This document shows, in pieces, positions 23,056 through 31,074 of a stretch of DNA of 36,300 nt. A program made the translations under genes and the position numbers. Position 1 is the stretch's first letter. Each line of letters begins with the position of its first letter. Source of the stretch: Bryobacterales bacterium (GTDB lineage Bacteria; Acidobacteriota; Terriglobia; Bryobacterales; Bryobacteraceae); contig JAEUQF010000247.1 in assembly GCA_016789745.1 (NCBI GenBank), positions 1-36,300 on the forward strand, written 5' to 3'. Under the pieces are notes generated by a model. It worked only from the letters and a program-made list of their open reading frames with translations. It searched no databases and was not told the DNA's origin.

Positions 23056-24062
23056 GCCGCGATCGTCAATTCGTGTTCGAAGAATCGGTCCACCAAATCC
23101 AGAATCGACGCCGCATCCGTCGCCTGGTAAATCGCCGTGCGCAGCTTCGTCCCATTGCGTACCCCATGCGTGAAATAGGTGGCGAATTGCTTCATCTTGC
23201 CCACCGTATCCATCGCATCCTTATCACGCAGCATCGTGTAATAGGTGCGCATGATGTCGTAGCGGTCGCGCTCGCTCGGCACCCAATAACTGCCGGTCGC
23301 CAGGTACTCGCTGATCTGCCGGAAAATCCAAGGATTCGCCGACGCCGTCCGTCCCACCATCACCGCATCGCACCCTGTCTCGGTCACCATCCGGCAGGCA
23401 TCCTCGGGCGTGAGGATATCGCCGTTGCCGATCACCGGCAGCTTCACATGTGCCTTCAACTCGGCAATGCGCGTCCAGTCCGACTTGCCCGAATAGCCCT
23501 GCTCGCGCGTGCGCGGATGCAAGGCAATCGCCTGCAACCCGCAGTCCTCGGCGATCCGCCCCATCTGCAGATACACCAACTCGCGATCATTCCACCCGGC
23601 GCGGAACTTCATCGTCAGCGGGATCTTGATCGCCGCCCGCACTTCCTGCAACAGCCGTTCCACCAGGGGCAGATCCCGCAGCAGCCCTGACCCGCCGTTG
23701 CACTTCACTACCTTGTTCACCGGGCAGCCGAAGTTGATGTCCACGGCATCGAAGCCCTGGTCTTCGCACACCCGCGCGGCCTCCGCCATGACCACCGGGT
23801 CCGACCCGAACAACTGCGCCGTGATCGGATGCTCTTCCGGCTCAAAATACAGATACCGGAACGCCTTCGTCGGCTTACGGGTGTTCTTCTTCAGCGCCAC
23901 CACGCCGTGCGAACTGGTGAACTCCGTCATGATCAACCCGCAGCCGCCCTGGTTGCGGATCAGCCGCCGGAATACAGTATCGGTGACGCCCGCCATGGGC
24001 GCCAACACCGTGGCCGGGGCGATCCGGATCGGCCCGATCGAAAAAGATGCAGGTACTGCCAT
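23052..24062 (-). CDS. dusB: tRNA-dihydrouridine synthase
   Basis: 336 residues. 'ATVLAPMAGVTDTVFRRLI' is the FMN-binding strand. 'DINFGCPVNKV' holds the catalytic cysteine C113, and 'IALHPRTREQGYSGKSDW' and 'VIGNGDILTPEDA' are standard Dus blocks. The enzyme reduces specific uridines in the tRNA D-loop with NADPH. The length and sequence fit DusB, although other Dus subgroups are possible. It starts 8 bp after the AlaX-like gene and overlaps rnhA by 4 bp, forming a three-gene operon for RNA processing and translation fidelity. Confidence 0.93.
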   Translation of the reverse strand: MAVPASFSIGPIRIAPATVLAPMAGVTDTVFRRLIRNQGGCGLIMTEFTSSHGVVALKKNTRKPTKAFRYLYFEPEEHPITAQLFGSDPVVMAEAARVCEDQGFDAVDINFGCPVNKVVKCNGGSGLLRDLPLVERLLQEVRAAIKIPLTMKFRAGWNDRELVYLQMGRIAEDCGLQAIALHPRTREQGYSGKSDWTRIAELKAHVKLPVIGNGDILTPEDACRMVTETGCDAVMVGRTASANPWIFRQISEYLATGSYWVPSERDRYDIMRTYYTMLRDKDAMDTVGKMKQFATYFTHGVRNGTKLRTAIYQATDAASILDLVDRFFEHELTIAA

Positions 24063-24070
24063 ACAAGCTT

Positions 24071-25249
24071 TTAGTTTCTCAGCCGCTCCCGCACCTTGTC
24101 GAGCGCCGCCTTGTCGGGCACGCTGCCCTGCGCCAACGTCGCCGCCCCGCCGCCTCGCCCGCCCACCTCGGTTAAAGCCGCCTTCAACACCTGCCCGGCC
24201 TGGATGCCGCTATCGGCTGACGCCGCGTAAAGCACAGCCAGCCGCTCCTCGCTCACCCCCAGATACACTGCCTTCTCACCAGAGGTGAGCGCCTGCGCCC
24301 GCGCCCGTACCGTCTCGTCCAACTCCCCGTGCGTCTCTTCCACAAACCGCAACCCGGCCGCGTTCGGCGCGGTCTCCTGGTACTTCCTGCGGCCCTCAAA
24401 CCACGCCAACTCGCCCGCCAGCTTGCGCGCTGCTTTCTCCGCATCCTTCGCCTTGCCCTGCAACGCCCCGATCAACTCCGGCACATCGTCCAAGGGTGAG
24501 GAAAACAGACGCGCCGCCGCCGTCAGCTTCTCATAGTCTGTCCTTGCCCGCCGTAGCGCCCGGTGCCCGCAGAGAAACTCGATTCGCAAATTGCCGCGCA
24601 CCTTGTCGAAGCCGCGTATCGTCATCATCCCGATCTGCGATGTGCACGTCACATGCGTTCCGCCGCAGGCGCTCCGGTCCAACCCCGAAATACTCACGAT
24701 GCGCAGCGTCCCTTCCCGCTCCGACGCCTTTCGTAACCCCCCGGCCACGCTCGCCTCTTCATAGTGCACCGTGACGCCGCGCCCTTCCCAGATCAGCTCA
24801 TTCACGCGCTGCTCGGCCGCCGCCACCTGCGCCGCCAACAGCCCCGGCTTGTCGATCTCGATCGTCGAAAGCTCCTCGCCCAAATGAAAACTCAGCGTTT
24901 GTACCTTGTAAAGATCCGCCAGCACGCCCGAGAGCAGATGCTGTCCGCTGTGCTGCTGCATGTGATCCCGCCGCCGCGCCCAGTTCACCACGCCCGCGAC
25001 CGACGACCCCACCGTCACGCCCAAAGGCTGCGCCAAGACATGCGCCACCCGGTCCTGTTCGTCGATCACCTCCACCACCGGCACGCTATTCAGCATCCCG
25101 GTATCGTGCGGCTGGCCTCCACTCGCCGGATAAAACGCCGTCCGGTCCAGGTATACATAGCGGCCGTCTTGCTCCACCGCTTGCACCGTGCCAAGAAAGT
25201 GCGTGAGGAAGGAGTCCTCATAATAAAGACGCTCGGTCATTCTCCCCAT
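24071..25249 (-). CDS. AlaX-like alanyl-tRNA editing protein with DHHA1 domain
   Basis: 392 residues. 'YVYLDRTAFYPASGGQPHDT' and 'MQQHSGQHLLSGVL' (H100, H104) plus 'SACGGTH' (C195, H199) are the zinc-binding signature of AlaRS-type editing domains, which hydrolyse mischarged Ser- or Gly-tRNA(Ala). The C-terminal part from about residue 230 is a DHHA1 domain ending in the glycine-rich 'EVGGRGGGAATLAQGS', so it is the long AlaX form. The start may be the ATG at 25249 or the one three codons later; neither has a well-spaced ribosome binding site. The start region is an inverted repeat (separate entry). It is first in an operon with dusB and rnhA. Confidence 0.9.
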   Translation of the reverse strand: MGRMTERLYYEDSFLTHFLGTVQAVEQDGRYVYLDRTAFYPASGGQPHDTGMLNSVPVVEVIDEQDRVAHVLAQPLGVTVGSSVAGVVNWARRRDHMQQHSGQHLLSGVLADLYKVQTLSFHLGEELSTIEIDKPGLLAAQVAAAEQRVNELIWEGRGVTVHYEEASVAGGLRKASEREGTLRIVSISGLDRSACGGTHVTCTSQIGMMTIRGFDKVRGNLRIEFLCGHRALRRARTDYEKLTAAARLFSSPLDDVPELIGALQGKAKDAEKAARKLAGELAWFEGRRKYQETAPNAAGLRFVEETHGELDETVRARAQALTSGEKAVYLGVSEERLAVLYAASADSGIQAGQVLKAALTEVGGRGGGAATLAQGSVPDKAALDKVRERLRN

Positions 25250-25259
25250 TATGGGAGAA
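25240..25259. repeat. Inverted repeat overlapping the AlaX start codon
   Basis: TTCTCCC at 25240-25246 and GGGAGAA at 25253-25259 form a perfect 7-bp inverted repeat around CATTAT. On the minus strand it includes the ATG (25249-25247) in the loop. It could be a small hairpin controlling translation or an operator. Only the palindrome itself is seen. Confidence 0.45.
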
Positions 25260-25293
25260 CGCCGAGCGTCCGTGTTACGGCACCGAAACCGCG

Positions 25294-26997
25294 CTATTCC
25301 TGAATCTGCAGCAGCACCACGTTGCTCCGGTAGTCGTCTCCTTCGAGCGAGATGAATACATCTCCCGTCGGCGTCTCCGCCGGCAGAATCACGTTCACCT
25401 GGTAGAGCCCCACCAAGCCCGGCGTCAATCCGACGAAGATCGGCTGCAGCACCTCGGCCCCCTGGAACGCGTTGCCCAGAATCACGCGGGGCGGGGAAGT
25501 CACACGCGCCAGCGGTTCGGCCGCCGGGGCACCTTCTCCGGTGCCCACCGCGGGACTCGTAGCGCCCAACCCCACCGCGTAGATCGTAATCACCTGCCCC
25601 GGCCGCGCCGGACGCCCACCAGGCATCGGCAGGCTGCCGTCCTGGTTCACGATGACGCCATAGTTGCCCACCTGGATGATGCGCGGCGCCCGGGCGTTCA
25701 CGTTGATCGCCAGCGGATTGCCCCGCGTGCCTTCCCGTTCCACCCTGACAATCGCTTCTCCCGGAACCGTCTCATACGGGATCTGGAAGTTCACCTGGTT
25801 GTAAGAAGAGAAGAACACCGGAGCGGCAACATCATTCACCAGCACCCGCACTCCGCCCAGCGTCGTCTGCAGCGGAACGGCCGTAGCCGACACCGGCGCG
25901 GCGTTGGTGAACTGCTCGCCGAAGATCGCCACCACGCTCCCCGGCGCAAAGCCATCGTCAAAATTCGCGCTATTCAGCACACCGCCATACACGCCCTGCG
26001 GCGGACCCGCTGCCACTACCTCCAGGTTCACCGGAATGGCCAGCGCGCCGTTGGCCGCGTTGCTGTTCACCGTCACCGTCCCGCGATAACTGCCTGCCGC
26101 CACTCCGTTCACATCCGCCGAAACGTTCACAATCCCGTTCGGCGCGGTCTCCGCGGTCAGCCAGTTGCCGCCCGACGCCGTCGTGGCAGTCACCCCCGAC
26201 ACCGTTAGGTCCCCCAGCCCGCCATTCGAGATCAGCACCGGCACCGTCTGCTTCGCCGCGCCTGCCGCCATCTTGAAGCCCACCAGCGACTGCGACGGCC
26301 GCGCGATCGGCTGCGACGTTACCCGCAGCGTCACGTTCACCGTCTTGTTCTCCTGCGTCACCGCCGAGTCGATCACCGCCAGCGTGCCGTTATACGTGCC
26401 TTCGGCCATCCCTTCCAGATGCTGCGCCTGGATACGGTAAGGGAACTGGAACCGGAAACTGCCCGAACCCTCCAGCGCCAACGACAGCCACGGCCCGCCC
26501 GATTGCGTATTCGCCGTCGACCGCAGCAGGCTATTCGTCGTAAACCGCAGCTGATCGGCCGACCCGTTCGGCGCTACATACAAATTCACCGAATCGGGAA
26601 TCGCGCCACCCACGTTCACCGTCACGCTGATGGTCTGCGGCGCATCCAGGGCGTTCGGATCCGACACCGTTACAAACCCCGTGTACGTCCCGCGCGCCTG
26701 GCTCGCCGTGTTGAAACTGATGTTGATGGGCGTGCACTGCCCTTCCCGTAACGAGCAGGGCCGCGGCGCCCCCAATGCTGCGGTCAGCCAGTTCGCCGAC
26801 GTCGACACCGCCAGCCCCAGCGACCCGTCCCCGGCATTGTATGCTTCCACTGTTTGCTGTGCCGGACTCGCCCCGGTATTGACCGATACCGGACCAACCG
26901 TCGTCGACACCAGCCGCAACTTCGGGGCCGCCTGCAGCCCAGCCGCCAGAGTCAGAACCAGTACGGGAAGTAGACCCCGCTTTTTCAACGAAAACAT
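25294..26997 (-). CDS. Secreted Ig/BACON-like repeat protein with TIGR03437 C-terminal domain
   Basis: 567 residues from the ATG at 26997, which has GGAGG 5 nt upstream. The frame is open to 27210, but that part is a leader with no signal peptide at its N-terminus. MFSLKKRGLLPVLVLTLAAGLQAA is a Sec signal. The N-terminal two-thirds are repeats of a BACON-like type: 'GTYTGFVTVSDPN', 'GTYNGTLAVIDSA' and 'GSYRGTVTVNSNAANGALAI', each about 90-100 residues. From about 340 to the end is the TIGR03437 domain ('NSANFDDGFAPGSVVAIFGE', 'RPGQVITIYAVGLGAT', 'LYQVNVILP'). Likely displayed on the surface or secreted, perhaps binding polysaccharide or protein. It is divergent from the PSD1 operon. Confidence 0.85.
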   Translation of the reverse strand: MFSLKKRGLLPVLVLTLAAGLQAAPKLRLVSTTVGPVSVNTGASPAQQTVEAYNAGDGSLGLAVSTSANWLTAALGAPRPCSLREGQCTPINISFNTASQARGTYTGFVTVSDPNALDAPQTISVTVNVGGAIPDSVNLYVAPNGSADQLRFTTNSLLRSTANTQSGGPWLSLALEGSGSFRFQFPYRIQAQHLEGMAEGTYNGTLAVIDSAVTQENKTVNVTLRVTSQPIARPSQSLVGFKMAAGAAKQTVPVLISNGGLGDLTVSGVTATTASGGNWLTAETAPNGIVNVSADVNGVAAGSYRGTVTVNSNAANGALAIPVNLEVVAAGPPQGVYGGVLNSANFDDGFAPGSVVAIFGEQFTNAAPVSATAVPLQTTLGGVRVLVNDVAAPVFFSSYNQVNFQIPYETVPGEAIVRVEREGTRGNPLAINVNARAPRIIQVGNYGVIVNQDGSLPMPGGRPARPGQVITIYAVGLGATSPAVGTGEGAPAAEPLARVTSPPRVILGNAFQGAEVLQPIFVGLTPGLVGLYQVNVILPAETPTGDVFISLEGDDYRSNVVLLQIQE

Positions 26998-27105
26998 GAA
27001 TCCTCCACGATGTTGTAAGCCGGCACGTGCAAACGCCGGGCAGACCGCACAATCCCAACCGGTACCAGGGGAGTTCGAGATAGCCCACGATAGGAGGGAC
27101 GCCTC

Positions 27106-27161
27106 GCAAACCAAAGCGGTTTGCAAAAGTACTGGCCTTCGCGGGCTGTAAGGCCGGGTAC
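27106..27161 (-). promoter_or_regulatory. Two-hairpin 5' leader element upstream of the TIGR03437 gene
   Basis: On the minus strand, hairpin 1 is GTAC-CC-GGCCTT with a 10-nt loop and AAGGCC-A-GTAC (10 bp with a small internal loop). Four T's later, hairpin 2 is GCAAACC-GCTTT-GGTTTGC (7 bp, perfect). Neither is followed by a T-tract, so they are not simple terminators. The putative transcript would begin just before hairpin 1, and the ATG is about 110 nt further on. A GGTACC palindrome in the leader start recurs at 27061-27066 and could pair with it. Confidence 0.5.
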
Positions 27162-27171
27162 CTTCAACGCC

Positions 27172-27180
27172 AATATACCA
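27172..27180 (-). promoter_or_regulatory. Extended -10 promoter element (TGGTATATT)
   Basis: On the minus strand TGGTATATT fits the TGn-TATAAT extended -10 form and lies about 7 nt before the start of hairpin 1. No well-spaced -35 is present, which is tolerated by extended -10 promoters. Confidence 0.45.
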
Positions 27181-27281
27181 TGCGCCGGAGGAACATTTCT
27201 CAAGCCGCATTGTAAAACATATTTAACGTCATTTGTTTCGCCCCTGATGCTCCCCGCGGGTTCAAGTCTCTTGCCTCAGGA

Positions 27282-27287
27282 TATGAT
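27282..27287 (+). promoter_or_regulatory. Probable -10 box of the PSD1-DUF1501-sulfatase operon
   Basis: TATGAT lies 20 nt before the ATG at 27308. A transcript would start near 27294 with a short leader. The -35 region is weak (GGTTCA or TTCAAG). Position and similarity only. Confidence 0.4.
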
Positions 27288-27307
27288 CTAATTTGAAGCA
27301 GCCTGCT

Positions 27308-29677
27308 ATGCGTTTGCTGCTGTCTTTCTTCCTGGGAGCCCCGGTTTTCGTATTCGCCGCCACATCCGACGGCGCGCTCCGTATCCTGGAACAACGTTGC
27401 CACTCTTGTCACAGTGCCAGCACCCGCATGGCCGGTATCCAACTCACTTCCGCTCCGGAAGTGCTCACCTATAAAGACCGCATCCTGGGTGCAATCAACT
27501 ACACCGGGAAGATCAAAATGCCGCCAACCGGCCGGCTGAGTGCCGAAGAGTCGGCCGCCGTCAAAGCCTGGCTGGAGGCCGGCGCCCCCTGGACCGCCAC
27601 CGGCGCTAAGCCTGCCGGTCCGTCGCACTGGTCGTTCCAGGCGCCGAAGCGTCCGGCCGTCCCGTCGGGCGCCGCCCATCCGGTCGATGCCTTCCTCCAG
27701 GCCAAACTGAAGGACAAGGGCCTTACCTACGCGCCCGAGGCCGATCGCCGCACCCTCATCCGCCGCGTCACCTTCGACCTGCACGGTCTGCCGCCCACCC
27801 ACGACGAGATCGAAGCCTTCGTCAAAGACCAGCGCCCAAACGCCTTTGAGAAACTGGTGGATCGCCTGCTCGCCTCCAAGCACTACGGCGAGCGTTGGGG
27901 CAATCACTGGCTGGACCTGGTCCGTTACGGCGATACCTCCGGCTTTGAGCAGGATCCCTACCTTCTCTATGCATGGCGCTTCCGCGACTACGTGGTCGAT
28001 TCCTTCAACGCCGACAAGCCGTACGATCGCTTTATCAAGGAACAGATCGCCGGCGACGAACTCTATCCCGAAGATCCCGAGTCGCAGCAGGGCACCGGCT
28101 ACTTCACGGTCGGCACCAATCGCGACATGCTCTACAAAGTAGAAGATATTAACCGCGAAGAGCAGCTCACGGATTTTGTCGACACTACCTCCAGCGTCTT
28201 TCTGGGCCTTACCGCAGGCTGCGCGCGCTGCCATGATCACAAGTTTGATCCCATTCCCCAGCGCGACTATTACCGCCTGCAGGCCATCTTTGCGCCTTTC
28301 CAGAAGACACGTGTCTTCCTGCACTACAACAATGCCCGCGGGTATGACCTGCAGGAGAACACCCGCACGTTCCGGCTCTATGAACTCGGCGCGCAGTTGA
28401 ATGCCCTGCTGGGGCCGCACCGCAACCGCCTCCGCGAAGCCCGCCTGACGAAGCTGGGTCCCGAAGTCAGCACCGCCTTCCACACGCCGGATGAGAAGAA
28501 AACGCCGGAGATGAAGGCCATCTTTGAAGCCAACATGCGCAAAGTGGAGCCAAGCGATGACGAGGTCTACGCCGAACTGTCGCGCGAAGAACTCGACAAG
28601 CTCCATAAGATCGAACGCCGCATGATCGGCATGTACAAGACCTACGCGCCCGGCCCGTTCTCGCCTGGCCTTACCGATGTCGGCCGCGAGGCGCCGCGCA
28701 CCTTCCTCCCCGGCAAGGGCAATGCTGCGGGTGAGGAAGTGAAGCCCGGGTTCCTGACGGCGCTCGGCGGCGGCGACGTACCCGAACCGCCGCTCAACTC
28801 GCCGACCACCCTGCGCCGCAAGGCTCTGGCCGAATGGATCGCATCGGACAAGAACCCGCTCACGGCACGTGTGATGGTGAACCGCATCTGGCAGTATCAC
28901 TTCGGGCGCGGCTTGGTGGCCACGCCTAGCGACTTCGGCACGCGCGCCCCGGCGCCATCGCATCCGGAACTGCTCGATTACCTTGCCACTGAGTTTGTAC
29001 AGCAGGGCTGGTCCATTAAGAAGATGCACAAGCTGCTGCTGCTCTCCCAGGCTTACAAGCAAAGTGCGAAGGCCACGCCGAAGGCGATGGAAGCCGATCC
29101 GGAGAACACGCTGCTGTCGCACTTCACACGCCGCCGTCTGGAGGCCGAAGAGGTTCGCGATGCTGTCCTCAGAACCGCCGGCACGCTGAACTTGAAGATG
29201 GGGGGGCGGCCTGTGGTGCCGCCGCTGGCCACCGAGGAACTCTACGGCATGAGCCAGCCGGTGGCCAATGCCTGGATCGTCACCGATGACGCGCAGGAAC
29301 ACACACGCCGGTCCATCTATATGATCTCGCGCCGCAACTTCCGCATGCCTCTGCTCGAAGCCTTTGACCGTCCGGAGGGGGTGCTCAGTTGCTCGCGCCG
29401 CGACTCGTCGACGACCGCGCCGCAGTCGTTGTCGCTGCTCAACGGCCCGTTCACGGTCACGCAGGCAGAGGCGCTGGCCGCGCGGGCCGCCCAGGCGCAG
29501 GACCCTGTGAAAGCCATGTGGCAGGCTGTGTATGGCCGTGATCCCGAAGCCTTTGAGGCCGACCGCACGCGGGCCTTCCTGACAAAGCAAGGGCAACTGC
29601 TGGGCTCGCCATCGGCGGCGCTGCGCGAGCTCGCCCGCGGCCTCTTCAATACCAACGAATTCCTCTACGTGGAGTAA
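27308..29677 (+). CDS. PSD1 (DUF1549/DUF1553) c-type-haem-containing exported protein
   Basis: 789 residues from the ATG at 27308; an in-frame TTG at 27293 lies beside the probable transcription start. The Sec signal is MRLLLSFFLGAPVFVFA. The N-terminal planctomycete-type cytochrome c domain has CxxCH at C31-H35 ('RCHSCHS'). DUF1549 follows ('LIRRVTFDLHGLPPT', 'YGERWGNHWLDLVRYGDT') with a second CxxCH at C305-H309 ('CARCHDHKFDPI'). DUF1553 is C-terminal ('NPLTARVMVNRIWQYHFGRG', 'APQSLSLLNG'). The family is nearly always beside DUF1501 genes and often sulfatases, but its reaction is not established; electron transfer in the periplasm during glycan breakdown is a common suggestion. It starts the operon. 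Confidence 0.93.
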   Translation: MRLLLSFFLGAPVFVFAATSDGALRILEQRCHSCHSASTRMAGIQLTSAPEVLTYKDRILGAINYTGKIKMPPTGRLSAEESAAVKAWLEAGAPWTATGAKPAGPSHWSFQAPKRPAVPSGAAHPVDAFLQAKLKDKGLTYAPEADRRTLIRRVTFDLHGLPPTHDEIEAFVKDQRPNAFEKLVDRLLASKHYGERWGNHWLDLVRYGDTSGFEQDPYLLYAWRFRDYVVDSFNADKPYDRFIKEQIAGDELYPEDPESQQGTGYFTVGTNRDMLYKVEDINREEQLTDFVDTTSSVFLGLTAGCARCHDHKFDPIPQRDYYRLQAIFAPFQKTRVFLHYNNARGYDLQENTRTFRLYELGAQLNALLGPHRNRLREARLTKLGPEVSTAFHTPDEKKTPEMKAIFEANMRKVEPSDDEVYAELSREELDKLHKIERRMIGMYKTYAPGPFSPGLTDVGREAPRTFLPGKGNAAGEEVKPGFLTALGGGDVPEPPLNSPTTLRRKALAEWIASDKNPLTARVMVNRIWQYHFGRGLVATPSDFGTRAPAPSHPELLDYLATEFVQQGWSIKKMHKLLLLSQAYKQSAKATPKAMEADPENTLLSHFTRRRLEAEEVRDAVLRTAGTLNLKMGGRPVVPPLATEELYGMSQPVANAWIVTDDAQEHTRRSIYMISRRNFRMPLLEAFDRPEGVLSCSRRDSSTTAPQSLSLLNGPFTVTQAEALAARAAQAQDPVKAMWQAVYGRDPEAFEADRTRAFLTKQGQLLGSPSAALRELARGLFNTNEFLYVE

Positions 29678-29684
29678 GCAAGCC

Positions 29685-31067
29685 ATGAGCACCCGCATGA
29701 ATCGACGTGATCTGATCTTCAAGGCCGGCAAAGGCTTCGCCGGCATCGCGCTGGCTGGCATGGCACAGGCGCAGCAAGCGATGGGCCGTGCAAAGAACGT
29801 CATCTACATCTTCAACCACGGCGGCGTGAGCCACGTCGACACCTTTGACCCGAAGCCCACGCTCATGCGGCTCTCCGGCCAGACCGTGCCCGCGAGCTTT
29901 GCCGAAGGCCTCAAGACCTCCCGCATCGACTTTCGGAAAGCCATCATGCGCGGCTCGCCGTGGAAGTTTCCCAAGCAGGGTCAATCGGGGTTGGAAGTGT
30001 CCGAACTCTGGCCGAACATCAGCCGGCACGCGGACCGCCTGGCCGTCGTTCGCTCGTGCTTTGGCGATGCCTTCGATCACGCCCCGGCCATGTTCCTGCG
30101 CTGTACCGGCACGCAGTTCCCGGGCCGGCCGTCGGTGGGCTCCTGGGTCTCCTATGGCCTCGGCAGTGAGAACAAGAACCTCCCTTCATTTGTCGTCATG
30201 TCCGATGGCGCCATGAAGTCCGGCGCCGGTGCCTATGGGGCCGGCTTCCTGCCCGCCACCTTCCAGGGCACCGTCTTTCGCGGCGGCAGCAAGAGCCCGG
30301 TGCTGAACCTGGCCACGCCCGAAGGCGTCTCCGGCGATGCGCAGAAGGAGACGCTGGGCCTGATCAACGACCTCAACCGCCGCCACTACGCCTCGCGGGA
30401 AGACGACACCACGCTCGACGCCCGCATCAAGGCTTACGAACTCGCCTATCGCATGCAGGCCGAAGCGCCGGGCGCGGTCGACATCGAGCAGGAGTCGGAA
30501 GCCACCCGCAAACTGTATGGCGTGGGCGAGCCGATGACCGATGACTTCGGCCGCAAGTGCCTGTTGGCGCGGCGCCTGGTGGAGCGCGGGGTGCGCTTCG
30601 TGCAGTTGTTCTTCGGCACCAACCTCGGTGACGACTGGGACGATGCCCACAACGACTTGTGGGGCTCGCACAACAAGATGGCGAAGAAGTCCGACCAGCC
30701 GATCGCCGCGCTGCTGACTGACTTGGAAGCACGCGGACTGCTCGATTCGACGCTGGTGGTCTGGAACAGCGAGTTCGGGCGTACGCCGCTGGCCGAAGGG
30801 CAGAACGGCCGCGACCATCACCCCTACGGCTTCAGCATGTGGATGGCGGGCGCCGGGATCAAGGGCGGCCGCGCGCTGGGCGCCACCGATGAGTTCGGCC
30901 TGCGCGCCGTGGAACAGCCGAAGACCATCCACGACGTCAACGCCACCATCCTGCGGCTCATCGGCGTCGACCACATGAAGCTGACGTGGCGCTACCAAAG
31001 CCGCGACATGCGCCTGACCGACGTCCACGGAGAGAACGAGTTCACCGACTGGTTGCTTAAGGGATAA
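29685..31067 (+). CDS. DUF1501 Tat-exported sulfatase-like protein
   Basis: 460 residues. 'MNRRDLIFKAGKGFAGIALA' is a twin-arginine signal. The body has the alkaline-phosphatase-superfamily shape of DUF1501: 'AKNVIYIFNHGGVSHVDTFD', 'DHAPAMFLRCTG', 'STLVVWNSEFGRTPLAEG' and 'DHHPYGFSMWMAGAGIKGG'. These blocks include the metal-binding Asp/His candidates, but DUF1501 proteins lack the formylglycine motif of true sulfatases. It starts 7 bp after the PSD1 gene and ends 7 bp before the sulfatase gene. The three are therefore one operon whose products meet in the periplasm. Confidence 0.93.
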   Translation: MSTRMNRRDLIFKAGKGFAGIALAGMAQAQQAMGRAKNVIYIFNHGGVSHVDTFDPKPTLMRLSGQTVPASFAEGLKTSRIDFRKAIMRGSPWKFPKQGQSGLEVSELWPNISRHADRLAVVRSCFGDAFDHAPAMFLRCTGTQFPGRPSVGSWVSYGLGSENKNLPSFVVMSDGAMKSGAGAYGAGFLPATFQGTVFRGGSKSPVLNLATPEGVSGDAQKETLGLINDLNRRHYASREDDTTLDARIKAYELAYRMQAEAPGAVDIEQESEATRKLYGVGEPMTDDFGRKCLLARRLVERGVRFVQLFFGTNLGDDWDDAHNDLWGSHNKMAKKSDQPIAALLTDLEARGLLDSTLVVWNSEFGRTPLAEGQNGRDHHPYGFSMWMAGAGIKGGRALGATDEFGLRAVEQPKTIHDVNATILRLIGVDHMKLTWRYQSRDMRLTDVHGENEFTDWLLKG

Positions 31068-31074
31068 TCAACCC

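Larger units (their letters stand above)
26998..27307. other. Divergent intergenic region with long structured leader of the TIGR03437 gene
   Basis: This 310-bp gap carries no gene. On the minus strand it encodes a probable leader of about 167 nt with two adjacent hairpins (27106-27124 and 27129-27161). It is preceded by an extended -10-like element (27172-27180). The rightmost part holds the probable promoter of the PSD1 operon. I could not assign the leader to a known riboswitch class. Confidence 0.6.

Noticed and set aside
27101..27161. A cyclic-di-GMP (GEMM) riboswitch, because of the GCAAACC sequence in the leader
   Set aside because: In GEMM RNAs the GCAAACC is followed by a tetraloop arm and a GGGACGCAAAGCC partner. 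Here it pairs completely with GGTTTGC in a simple hairpin and the other conserved pieces are missing.
27200..29803. An 867-codon open frame on the minus strand opposite the PSD1 gene
   Set aside because: It lies antisense to a gene with unmistakable PSD1 motifs, its product has no recognisable domain and is rich in R/G/H, as expected from the complementary strand of GC-rich coding sequence.
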